Assembly: GCA_964542435.1 (NCBI GenBank)
Contig: CAZIVE010000022.1
Coordinates: forward strand, 1 to 32,291
DNA: 32,291 nt
Direction of reading: 5' to 3'
Source: CAZIVE01 sp964542435
GTDB lineage: Bacteria; Bacteroidota; Bacteroidia; Bacteroidales; Tannerellaceae
The notes beneath the pieces were generated by a model. That model was not told the DNA's origin. It made no database searches and was given only the letters and a program-made list of their open reading frames with translations. Every line of letters starts with the position of its first letter. Within the stretch, counting starts at the first letter, position 1. Positions 25,430-32,291 of the stretch are shown in pieces. Made by a program: the position numbers and the translations under genes.

Positions 25430-25823
25430 TGAGCTGCAAACTTACATAAAAGTCTCGAAATATCTTTCACCGTCCTCAAAAAGGTGCAGTCTCTTTCTGC
25501 AGACGAATGCAAATCTAATTATTGTGTATTTTGATACAGCCGCTCTCTTATGGATCCATTATTTATGGCATCCCTCTTTTTGCCACGTCCCATTTCATTC
25601 TTCTTCTGAAACGAGGGGCTGAAATGTAGGGTGACATGATGACATCCTTTTGCTAATCGGGCTTGCATGAGTATCTTATATATCATTTCATGCTTACATT
25701 TATAACAAATCATGCCCTTTTTGCCTCGGATTAAACCGTTTTTTGATAGGATTTTGTAAGTCAAGAAAAAAACATTATATTAAATTTGCATCGTGATTAG
25801 TTACTCATTAGACACAAATTAAT
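25430..25823. other. Divergent intergenic region between porin and GH31 genes
   Basis: This AT-rich 394-bp stretch holds the start regions of both genes. For GH31, TAAATTTG at 25781-25788 is a good -7 element, 35 bp before the ATG; TTTG at 25753-25756 is 24 bp away, longer than usual. For the porin, TAAGTTTG at 25444-25437 ends only 7 bp before the ATG. I see no convincing gene; an 81-codon minus-strand frame at 25519-25764 has no recognisable features. CCTCGGATTA near 25716-25725 is shared with the 42-bp repeats. Confidence 0.5.
25781..25788 (+). promoter_or_regulatory. Probable -7 element of the GH31 gene
   Basis: TAAATTTG fits TAnnTTTG and lies 35 bp upstream of the ATG at 25824, leaving a leader of about 30 nt. 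The -33 half is poor. Confidence 0.45.
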
Positions 25824-28661
25824 ATGTTCAAAAAAACATTGTTCATCTTTTCTTTACTTTTGGCTCTTGCTTCTTGCGGTCAACAGGGATGGCGTAAAAC
25901 TTCCAACGGAATTGTTGTGACGCTTGAGAAAAGTGATTCATTGACTACACGTCAGGTTCGTCTGGCTGTGGTTAGTGAGAATGTGATTCGTGTGTCTGCC
26001 ACTCCGGGTGATTTCTCCAAGGATACCAGTCTGATCGTTGCGCAAAAGCCTGTCACAGCCAAATGGACGGCTGAGGAGGAAAAGGGCTATGTCAAACTTT
26101 CTACGGATAGTTTGTGTGCCTACGTCAGTCTGAAGAGCGGTGCTGTCCGTTTCACGGATGTCAAGGGCAATGAGTTGCTGAAAGAACCGGAAGCAGGAGA
26201 AAAGAGTTTCAAGGCCATCGAGGTGGAAGGAACCAAAGGCTACTCTTTTATGCAGGCGTTCGATTCACCTGACGACGAGGCTTTCTACGGTCTCGGACAG
26301 CATCAGGCCGATGAGTTTAATTATAAAGGTAAGAACGAAGAGCTGTTCCAATATAATACGAAGGTGTCGATTCCCTTCATCATGTCGTCAAAGAATTATG
26401 GTATTCTTTGGGACAACTACTCATTGACGCGTTTCGGCGATCCTCGTCCTTATGAGCAGCTGACACAGTTCAAGTTGTTCGACAAGAATGGAAAAGAGGG
26501 CGGACTGACCGCTTCCTATTATGCCAATGCCGATGCCGATTCCACTTTCGTCGTACGTACGGAGAACAAGATAGATTATGAAAACCTTGAGACCGTCAAG
26601 AATTTCCCTCAGGGATTTCCTTTCGATCATGCCCGGATTGTTTGGGAAGGCGACATTCAGCCTGCCTCTTCCGGCGTCTATCGTTTCCTCCTCTATTATG
26701 CAGGATATACCAAGATCTGGGTGGACAACCAGCTGATGGCCGACAAATGGCGTACGGCTTGGAATCCGTCTGTAGCCAAGTTCAGTGTCAACATGAATGC
26801 CGGCGAACGTCATCACGTCCGTCTCGAATGGAAACCTGACGGAGGCATCTCTTATATAGGATTGAGAGCGCACTCTCCACGTGATCCGAAGCAGCAGAAC
26901 CAGCTGACCTTCTCTTCAGAGATGGGTGATCAGATCGATTATTACTTTGTCCGTGGCCATTCCATGGATAACGTAATGAAGAACTATCGTGCGATTGTAG
27001 GTAAGGCGCAGGTCATGCCGAAGTGGGCGATGGGATTCTGGCAGAGCCGCGAACGTTACAAGACGCAGAGCGAGTTGCTCGATGCCCTGAAGGAACTTCG
27101 ACGTCGCGGCATTCCGGTTGACAATATGGTGGAAGACTGGAGCTACTGGCCCGAGAACGCCTGGGGAAGTCACGACTTTGATGCCGCCCGTTTCCCCGAT
27201 CCTAAGGGCATGGTTGACCAGGCTCATGCGTTGAATGCCCATGTGATGATTTCCGTATGGCCCAAGTTCTATATGACGACCGAACATTTCAAACAGTTCC
27301 AATCCAAAGGTTGGATGTATATGCGCGCTGTGAAAGACAGCGTACGCGACTGGATAGGCAAAGGCTATATCGGCTCTTTCTACGATGCATATAGTCCCGG
27401 AGCACGCAAGCTGTTCTGGAAGCAGATGCAGGAAAAGCTTTATCCAATGGGATTCGATGCCTGGTGGATGGATGCTTCCGAACCGGATATTCTCTCCAAT
27501 GCTAGCATGGATTATCGCAAGGCGCTGATGACGCCGACTGCATTGGGACCTTCTACAAAGTACTTTAACGCCTATGCATATATGAACGCGATGGCTATCT
27601 ATAACGGCCAGCGCGGTGTGAATCCGGACAAGCGAGTATTTTTGCTCACTCGTTCAGGATTTGCAGGCCTGCAGAAATACGGTGCTGCCACCTGGAGCGG
27701 TGACATCGGAACCTGCTGGGAAGACATGAAGGCTCAGATTGCAGCCGGATTGAACTATTCTATTTCCGGTAATCCATATTGGACGATGGATATCGGTGGA
27801 TTCTGTGTACAGCATCGTTTTGAAATGGCCAAAGAGGGTTCGGCAGATCAGGACGAATGGCGCGAATTGAATACGCGATGGACGCAGTTCGGTGCCTTTG
27901 CCCCGCTGTTCCGTACGCATGGACAATTCCCTTACAGAGAGGTTTACAATATCGCTCCGGAATCACATCCGGCCTATAAGACCATTCTCTATTACGACAA
28001 ACTGCGTTATCGCCTGATGCCTTACATCTATTCATTGGCAGGTAAAGTCTGGTTGGACGATTACACCATCATGCGTCCGATGGTAATGGACTTTGAATCG
28101 GATGCCGCTACCTTCGACATCGGCGATCAGTTTATGTTCGGTCCATCTTTGCTGGTGGCTCCGGTCTATACGTATAAAGCCCGTTCGCGTGAGGTCTATT
28201 TCCCGAAGGGCAGCAATTGGTTCGATTTCTACTCCGGCCGTTATCAGAAGGGCGGATCGAAGGTGAAGGTGGATGCGCCTTATGAACGTATGCCGTTGTA
28301 TGTCAGGGAAGGCAGTATCATTCCGATCGGAGAGGAGATCCAGTATGCATCCGAGAAGCCGGCTGCACCGATCACGCTGTATGTTTATGCCGGACGCGAC
28401 GCCTCCTTCACGCTGTATGAAGACGAAGGCAGCAATTATGATTATGAAAAAGGAAAATATACGCTGATACCGATTCAGTGGAACGACCAAGCGTCAACAC
28501 TTACTATCGGTGCTCGCAAGGGCACTTTTGGAGGAATGGTTACGAACCGAACATTCAACGTCGTAATCATCAGATCGGATAAAATTTTGGGATTTGATAA
28601 AAGTCCAAAGCCTCAGACTGTGTTAATGTATAATGGTTCACAACTGACAAAGAAAATGTAA
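25824..28661 (+). CDS. GH31 family lipoprotein with inserted PA14 domain (probable alpha-xylosidase)
   Basis: This 945-residue protein has a lipobox (LALASC, lipidated Cys18), so it is anchored in the envelope. A GH31 N-terminal beta-sandwich at about 25-220 contains the diagnostic FYGLGQH. A PA14 domain is inserted at about 225-352 (GLTASYY, RFLLYYAGYTKIWVDNQLM). The catalytic barrel has the nucleophile Asp550 in WWMDASEPD and the acid/base Asp627 in TWSGDIGTCW. C-terminal beta domains follow. GH31 with a PA14 insert is the arrangement of the alpha-xylosidases that remove xylose from xyloglucan oligosaccharides, so that activity is favoured over alpha-glucosidase. No SusC/D pair or other xyloglucan enzyme is next to it, except a GH95 gene 4 kb away. 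Confidence 0.92.
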   Translation: MFKKTLFIFSLLLALASCGQQGWRKTSNGIVVTLEKSDSLTTRQVRLAVVSENVIRVSATPGDFSKDTSLIVAQKPVTAKWTAEEEKGYVKLSTDSLCAYVSLKSGAVRFTDVKGNELLKEPEAGEKSFKAIEVEGTKGYSFMQAFDSPDDEAFYGLGQHQADEFNYKGKNEELFQYNTKVSIPFIMSSKNYGILWDNYSLTRFGDPRPYEQLTQFKLFDKNGKEGGLTASYYANADADSTFVVRTENKIDYENLETVKNFPQGFPFDHARIVWEGDIQPASSGVYRFLLYYAGYTKIWVDNQLMADKWRTAWNPSVAKFSVNMNAGERHHVRLEWKPDGGISYIGLRAHSPRDPKQQNQLTFSSEMGDQIDYYFVRGHSMDNVMKNYRAIVGKAQVMPKWAMGFWQSRERYKTQSELLDALKELRRRGIPVDNMVEDWSYWPENAWGSHDFDAARFPDPKGMVDQAHALNAHVMISVWPKFYMTTEHFKQFQSKGWMYMRAVKDSVRDWIGKGYIGSFYDAYSPGARKLFWKQMQEKLYPMGFDAWWMDASEPDILSNASMDYRKALMTPTALGPSTKYFNAYAYMNAMAIYNGQRGVNPDKRVFLLTRSGFAGLQKYGAATWSGDIGTCWEDMKAQIAAGLNYSISGNPYWTMDIGGFCVQHRFEMAKEGSADQDEWRELNTRWTQFGAFAPLFRTHGQFPYREVYNIAPESHPAYKTILYYDKLRYRLMPYIYSLAGKVWLDDYTIMRPMVMDFESDAATFDIGDQFMFGPSLLVAPVYTYKARSREVYFPKGSNWFDFYSGRYQKGGSKVKVDAPYERMPLYVREGSIIPIGEEIQYASEKPAAPITLYVYAGRDASFTLYEDEGSNYDYEKGKYTLIPIQWNDQASTLTIGARKGTFGGMVTNRTFNVVIIRSDKILGFDKSPKPQTVLMYNGSQLTKKM

Positions 28662-28704
28662 CAACCAAAACCGTTTTTTTTGATGAACATATTTGATTGA
28701 GTGA

Positions 28705-28743
28705 GAGCTGTAGTCTGTGTGAACAGGCTGCAGCTCATTTTTA
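28705..28743 (+). terminator. Rho-independent terminator after the GH31 gene
   Basis: GAGCTGTAGTCTGT (28705-28718) pairs with ACAGGCTGCAGCTC (28723-28736) over 14 positions, two of them G-U, around a GTGA loop. A T-rich stretch follows at 28737-28743. Confidence 0.8.
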
Positions 28744-28947
28744 TTCGTCACCGTCTCTACGATATCGTACCTGTTGTCTTTCTCATTGGCATTGCTCTTC
28801 AGGGGAAAAGGGACACCAGAAAAATTCCATTGGATCAGCTGTGGCTAGACATAGGTGATTTTGGTTCAATCAACGAAAGAAGATGTCGGGAATCTTTATT
28901 ATGAAGGAACTTATACGCTCCTGAAAACCACGTGATGAAATATTTTC

Positions 28948-28955
28948 TATCTTTG
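28948..28955 (+). promoter_or_regulatory. Probable -7 element of the ATPase-lipoprotein-Wzi operon
   Basis: TATCTTTG fits the Bacteroidota -7 consensus. Transcription from it would give a leader of about 100 nt before the ATG at 29062. No TTTG is present at the right distance upstream. The element is the first part of a 29-bp sequence repeated 83 bp downstream. Confidence 0.5.
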
Positions 28956-29059
28956 CTACGGATAGCGAAGATAAGCGGCACCTCGGCATAACATGTAAGC
29001 AAGCTTGATGATTCTGCCCTCGGTTTGCAATCTCTTGGCTACGGATAGTAACAATAAGC
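28948..29059 (+). repeat. Imperfect 29-bp direct repeat spanning the ATPase leader
   Basis: Copies at 28948-28976 and 29031-29059 agree at 23 of 29 positions and share the core GCTACGGATAG. The second copy ends 2 bp before the ATG at 29062, so it covers the ribosome-binding region. Its -7 equivalent reads TCTCTTGG and has lost the promoter consensus. Confidence 0.65.
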
Positions 29060-29061
29060 AA

Positions 29062-30144
29062 ATGTACAGCACACTGAAGATACGCAATTTCGGACCTGTC
29101 CGAGAGGCCGATCTTACCATTCGTGACATCAATATACTGGTAGGAGAACAAGGCTCGGGAAAAAGTGCGGTCGCCAAGATGATCACCATCTTCGATGATC
29201 CGTCGTTTGTGCTGCGTCTCAACCACTGCAACGACAAAGGCTCCTCTTTCAATCCGACGGCAGTCTTCCATAAATACAACATCGCTTCCTATTTTTCCGA
29301 CACGACGATGCTCACCTATGTCCACCCCGGTTATTACGCCATTACGTATGCCGGAGGCAAGTTTGAGCTTTCCATCACGAACCGCGAAACGCTGCCGCTG
29401 CACAACTGCAGCAGTCTGTTTATTCCGGCCGAACGTTCCTTCGTGGGGCTTTTCTCGCGCACGCTTCTCTCGCATCAGGACAAAGAGTCTGTTCCGGAGC
29501 CGCTGGTGCGCTTTGCCAATCTCTATGAACGCGCCAAACGGAAGTTCAAACGGTTCGAAGTGCCCTTTTTGGGCGTCGAGTTCATCGCCGGCGAGGGAGA
29601 AGACCAGATCCGGCTGTGCAAGAAAGACACGACGTTGTCGTTTCGCGATGCTTCGTCCGGACTCCAGACGGTGATCCCTTTGCTGATGGTGATCAGCTAT
29701 TCGCTTCACGAGCAGCTCTTCAATTCGTTCCAGATCGAGGAACCGGAGTTGAACCTATTCCCGTCGTCACAGCTCGACCTGCTCAAATGGCTCGTCTCGC
29801 ATTGTGGCCGGTTCTCGCTCACCACACAAAGCCCTTACATGCTGAAGGCCATCAATAATATGCTGTTCGCCGGCCGTCTGTATGACAATACCCTGACAAA
29901 AGAGGAGGTTGTCAAACTGGTGGAACCGGAATATTGTCTTCCCGCAGAGAAGCTTTCCGCCTATTCGTTGGGAAACACGAAAGTGGGAGAGCCTTATTGC
30001 AGCAGTCTGTTTGATGTGAGAAACGGATTGGTAGAACCCGATTTCCTCGACTCCGTAGCACTCGGACAGACGCAGTTGTTCAAGAAGCTCTTCTCGCTCT
30101 CTCTCCAGTCTTTACGTGAAAATCTGATATTGCCCCATGAGTAA
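29062..30144 (+). CDS. AAA/RecF-like P-loop ATPase of unknown function
   Basis: The protein is 360 residues from the ATG at 29062 (MYSTLKIRNFGPV); a longer frame from 29005 enters the upstream repeat and lacks family similarity. The opening beta strand with NFGPV is typical of SMC/RecF/OLD-like ATPases. Walker A is GEQGSGKSA (28-36). An ABC-like signature SSGLQTVIPLL and Walker B FQIEEPELNLFP follow, then TTQSPYMLKAINN, the D-loop/H-switch region. There is no TOPRIM nuclease domain, so it is not a complete OLD protein. Such ATPases often act in defence or DNA repair, but here the gene overlaps a lipoprotein gene by 8 bp and is followed by a capsule-type outer membrane protein. Its role is unknown. 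Confidence 0.85.
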   Translation: MYSTLKIRNFGPVREADLTIRDINILVGEQGSGKSAVAKMITIFDDPSFVLRLNHCNDKGSSFNPTAVFHKYNIASYFSDTTMLTYVHPGYYAITYAGGKFELSITNRETLPLHNCSSLFIPAERSFVGLFSRTLLSHQDKESVPEPLVRFANLYERAKRKFKRFEVPFLGVEFIAGEGEDQIRLCKKDTTLSFRDASSGLQTVIPLLMVISYSLHEQLFNSFQIEEPELNLFPSSQLDLLKWLVSHCGRFSLTTQSPYMLKAINNMLFAGRLYDNTLTKEEVVKLVEPEYCLPAEKLSAYSLGNTKVGEPYCSSLFDVRNGLVEPDFLDSVALGQTQLFKKLFSLSLQSLRENLILPHE

Positions 30145-30526
30145 GAAATGTCTGTTCCCCCTTTTGTTCTCTCTTCTCCTCTTGCCAAGCTGCCTCAACT
30201 ACGAGTCCCGTTACGACGGGCAATGGCAGCTGCGGACGGTCGAGTCTGAGGGCCACGTCTCGGAAGTCGATACGGTATGGTATGGATTCCAGACGATCCT
30301 CTTCAATTATAAGATCTACGACAGCCGTAGCGGAACGTATCGTTCGACAACCGGCTATATTGACGACTATGAGAAGACGAAGATCACCTTGCAGATGCCC
30401 GACAGCGATTTCATTCGCTTCACCGACTGGAAGTCATCGCCGCGTACCTTTGTCGTTGAACATCTCTCCGGAAGCAAGCTGATCCTCTCATCGGACGGGA
30501 AACGTTATACGTTCCGTAAATTCTGA
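30137..30526 (+). CDS. Small lipocalin-like lipoprotein
   Basis: This 129-residue protein has a lipoprotein signal peptide with lipobox LLPSC (lipidated Cys19). The mature part is short and beta-rich: YDGQWQLRTVES, then VWYGFQTILFNYKIYD, ending KLILSSDGKRYTFRKF. This resembles the small lipocalin-like lipoproteins of Bacteroidota, in which a GxW near the start and repeated strands form a barrel. The function is unknown. Its ATG lies 8 bp inside the end of the ATPase gene, and the Wzi-like gene starts 4 bp after its stop, so translation of the three is probably coupled. Confidence 0.75.
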   Translation: MSKKCLFPLLFSLLLLPSCLNYESRYDGQWQLRTVESEGHVSEVDTVWYGFQTILFNYKIYDSRSGTYRSTTGYIDDYEKTKITLQMPDSDFIRFTDWKSSPRTFVVEHLSGSKLILSSDGKRYTFRKF

Positions 30527-30530
30527 AGCC

Positions 30531-32003
30531 ATGAAGAGAATATATCGATATGGACCCGTTCTCCTGCTGCTCTTGGCAGGCAACGCTCTGTCGCCGGTCT
30601 GTGCGCAGTCGCCTGAGGTCTCCTATGCTTTGACAGCCGAAGGAAGTGCTGCGAGCGGTGATCATACGCCGTTCAGCCTGGTCAGCAATCAGTATGGAAA
30701 GATCCCGCTGGATGCCGGCAACGCGCTGTTCAGCGCCGCTGTCGCTATGGACGGACCGAAGAACAATCAGTTACGCTGGGATGCCGGTGCCGAACTGATC
30801 GCCGCCACGCCGCGTTATCGTAAGGCGTATGCCCAGCAGCTCTATGTGGGACTGTATTACAAGAGCCTTTTCCTTTCGGTCGGCAGCCGCGAACGCTATA
30901 CCTCTCTTTGGAGCCGCGAACTCTCATCGGGCGATATGGTCTTCTCTGCAAATGCACGTCCTATTCCCGAAATCAATATTTCCCTGCCGCAGTTCACCGT
31001 CGTCCCTCACACGAAAGGATGGATGCAGGTCAGAGGCGAGGTGGCTTTGGGTCGTTCGTTCGATAAGGCCTATCTCTCTGATTTTACCTCCGGGACGTCG
31101 CAGAACTATGTCAACAACGTATTGTGGTCGCACAAGTATCTTTTTGTTCAGATCAAGGACACCAAGGGTGCCTTTCCTCTTTCCGGAATCTTCGGAGCAC
31201 AACACTGGTCGCAATGGGGCGGCACCTCTACCAATCCCAAGATGGGGAAACAGCCGCAGGGCCTCTCTGATTTCGTCCGCGTCTTTCTCGGCCTCTCCGG
31301 CGACGATAAGGCTACGATGTCTGATCAGATCAATGTCCTCGGCAACCATTACGGGTCTTACGATCTGAGATTGCAGTACGAAGCACCGGACTGGAAACTG
31401 CAGGTCGGCTATCAGCATTTCTTCGACGACCGTAGCGGCATGGTCCTGGTCAACCGCTTCGACGGACTGTGGGGCGCGCAGCTGTCGCTTCCCCGTAACC
31501 GCTGGCTCTCCGATCTCGTCTTGGAATATATGGATACGCGCAATCAAAGCGGTCCGTTCCACAAGATTCTCTTTGACCATAAGAAATATTATGCGCGCGG
31601 AGGGGGCAACGACAACTATTATAACAATGGTGAATATACCACTGGAGCCTCATACTTCGGCCGTGCGATCGGCTCGCCCCTGATCTTCTCGCCCGAGTAT
31701 AATTCAAACGGCCGCCTCGGATTCATCTACAACCGCATGCGCGATTGGCATTTCGGCGCTTCGGGACACATCGCTCCGTCTCTCTCTTATCGCTTGCTGT
31801 TCACGACTCTCGAGACGTGGGGAAGCTATGCGGCTCCGCTGCTTAATACCAAACAGGCGGTCTCCGGCTCTCTCGATTTGAACTATACACCTACGAAGCA
31901 TCCCGACTGGTCTTTTACCGCTACTTTCGCCGCCGATAAAGGCGCCCTGCTGAAAGATAACGCGGGCTTCGGACTGAAAATAGTCAAGCGGGGAACTTTT
32001 TAA
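30531..32003 (+). CDS. Wzi-family capsule assembly outer membrane protein
   Basis: This 490-residue protein has a signal peptide of about 25 residues (cleavage near PVCAQ). A barrel of amphipathic strands follows. Features shared with the Bacteroidota Wzi family include PFSLVSNQYGKIP near the N-terminus, FLSVGSRER, and ISLPQFTVVPHTKGWMQVRG (its first part ISLPQFTVVP). Further ones are FGAQHWSQWGGTS, FRVF-like strand FVRVFLGLSG and LGNHYGSYDLRL. E. coli Wzi is an outer membrane lectin that holds group 1 capsule to the cell surface. Whether this protein binds capsule is inferred from family. No polysaccharide synthesis genes are in the window. It is the last gene of a three-gene operon with the ATPase. 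Confidence 0.85.
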   Translation: MKRIYRYGPVLLLLLAGNALSPVCAQSPEVSYALTAEGSAASGDHTPFSLVSNQYGKIPLDAGNALFSAAVAMDGPKNNQLRWDAGAELIAATPRYRKAYAQQLYVGLYYKSLFLSVGSRERYTSLWSRELSSGDMVFSANARPIPEINISLPQFTVVPHTKGWMQVRGEVALGRSFDKAYLSDFTSGTSQNYVNNVLWSHKYLFVQIKDTKGAFPLSGIFGAQHWSQWGGTSTNPKMGKQPQGLSDFVRVFLGLSGDDKATMSDQINVLGNHYGSYDLRLQYEAPDWKLQVGYQHFFDDRSGMVLVNRFDGLWGAQLSLPRNRWLSDLVLEYMDTRNQSGPFHKILFDHKKYYARGGGNDNYYNNGEYTTGASYFGRAIGSPLIFSPEYNSNGRLGFIYNRMRDWHFGASGHIAPSLSYRLLFTTLETWGSYAAPLLNTKQAVSGSLDLNYTPTKHPDWSFTATFAADKGALLKDNAGFGLKIVKRGTF

Positions 32004-32023
32004 TTGAAATTTTTAGCGAAAAG

Positions 32024-32055
32024 TTTGTCAAGAAGAAATAAACTCCTTACTTTTG
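32024..32055 (+). promoter_or_regulatory. Promoter of tRNA-Arg
   Basis: TTTG (32024-32027), a 20-bp spacer and TACTTTTG (32048-32055) match the Bacteroidota TTTG-N19-21-TAnnTTTG consensus completely. The start would fall near 32061, giving a short leader before the tRNA at 32075. Confidence 0.85.
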
Positions 32056-32074
32056 CAGCGCATTTAGAAAGAAT

Positions 32075-32148
32075 GGCCTCGTAGCTCAACTGAATAGAGT
32101 AGCTGACTACGGATCAGCAGGTTCAGGGTTTGAATCCCTGCGAGGTCA
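32075..32148 (+). tRNA. tRNA-Arg (anticodon ACG)
   Basis: The 74-nt sequence folds as a full cloverleaf. Acceptor GGCCTCG pairs with CGAGGTC (one G-U), D stem GCTC/GAGT, anticodon stem GCTGA/TCAGC with loop CTACGGA (anticodon ACG), variable loop AGGTT, and T stem CAGGG/CCCTG with a seven-base loop TTTGAAT. The discriminator is A, and CCA is not encoded. The A34 is expected to be edited to inosine to read CGN codons. Confidence 0.95.
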
Positions 32149-32156
32149 CGAAAAGC

Positions 32157-32199
32157 AGAGCAGCCGGTGAGTCTTTTGATTCCCGGCTGTTCTTTTTTT
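32157..32199 (+). terminator. Rho-independent terminator after tRNA-Arg
   Basis: AGAGCAGCCGG (32157-32167) pairs with CCGGCTGTTCT (32183-32193), including one G-U pair, followed by a run of seven T. The remaining bases to the window end hold nothing I can identify. Confidence 0.85.
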
Positions 32200-32291
32200 C
32201 TGCCTTGCTAAAACCCTTTTCGCAGAAGTGAATCTTCTTTCGCCCCGCCTTAGTATAATTGTCTCAAAATGTCAAAGTCCGCTTCGCGAAA

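Larger units (their letters stand above)
28744..29061. other. Intergenic region upstream of the ATPase operon
   Basis: About 318 bp without a convincing gene. It contains a -7 promoter element TATCTTTG (28948-28955) and a 29-bp imperfect direct repeat (28948-28976 and 29031-29059). A 67-codon frame at 28701-28904 overlaps the terminator and is not accepted. Confidence 0.5.

Noticed and set aside
25519..25764. 81-codon minus-strand gene in the porin/GH31 gap
   Set aside because: Lysine-rich low-complexity sequence without family features or a promoter; the region is AT-rich regulatory DNA.
28701..28904. 67-codon plus-strand gene after GH31
   Set aside because: It begins inside the terminator hairpin and has no ribosome-binding site or recognisable sequence.
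28870..29709. 279-codon minus-strand frame opposite the ATPase gene
   Set aside because: Antisense shadow of a gene with intact P-loop motifs.

Overview
The window looks like a contig or scaffold from a member of the Bacteroidales, most probably a Prevotella-like gut or oral species. The evidence is the Bacteroidota-type -7 promoter element TAnnTTTG upstream of many genes, and the protein families: outer-membrane beta-barrel TonB-dependent receptor, Porin_10-type porin, Wzi-family capsule protein, GH95 and GH31 lipoproteins with LSAC/LASC lipoboxes, M64 peptidase, and a tripartite ABC efflux operon. Two runs of exactly 100 N (9464-9563 and 21744-21843) are scaffold gaps of unknown real size. 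There are no rRNA genes, CRISPR arrays, transposases or phage genes.

Layout. 1-3272 (minus strand): a TonB-dependent receptor cut by the window edge, preceded by a membrane-anchored winged-helix regulator. The short gap between them carries four TGTC repeats at an exact 11-bp period, a likely operator. 3414-6064 (minus): an overlapping sensor kinase and NtrC-type sigma54 response regulator, driven by a clear Bacteroidota promoter. 6065-6440: a control region with palindromic TGTCCG/CGGACA sites and a textbook -24/-12 sigma54 promoter. 6441-12300 (plus): an efflux operon of HlyD-like adaptor, MacB-like ATPase, two FtsX/MacB permeases (the first broken by a gap) and TolC-like outer membrane channel. 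A strong bidirectional terminator closes it.

12479-13768 (minus): a secreted M64-type metallopeptidase, divergent from a soluble PAS-type histidine kinase (13914) that overlaps a secreted SGNH esterase by one base. 16255-19111: prs, then an MsbA-like ABC exporter. 19122-21542: a GH95 lipoprotein. 21543-22052: a non-coding stretch filled with a degenerate 42-bp-period repeat array containing the second gap. 22053-25429 (minus): a DEAD-box RNA helicase and a Porin_10-type outer membrane protein. 25824-28661: a GH31 alpha-xylosidase-like lipoprotein with an inserted PA14 domain. 29062-32003: a tightly packed operon of an AAA/RecF-like ATPase, a small lipoprotein and a Wzi-like capsule protein. 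32075-32148: tRNA-Arg(ACG) with its own promoter and terminator.

How the genes fit together. The best supported circuit is the two-component system controlling the efflux operon through sigma54: kinase, regulator, enhancer-like palindromes, -24/-12 promoter and target operon are all contiguous. A second local circuit is the membrane-tethered regulator acting on the receptor gene next to it. The remaining genes are mostly envelope and glycan functions without a SusC/SusD pair, so no polysaccharide utilisation locus is claimed.
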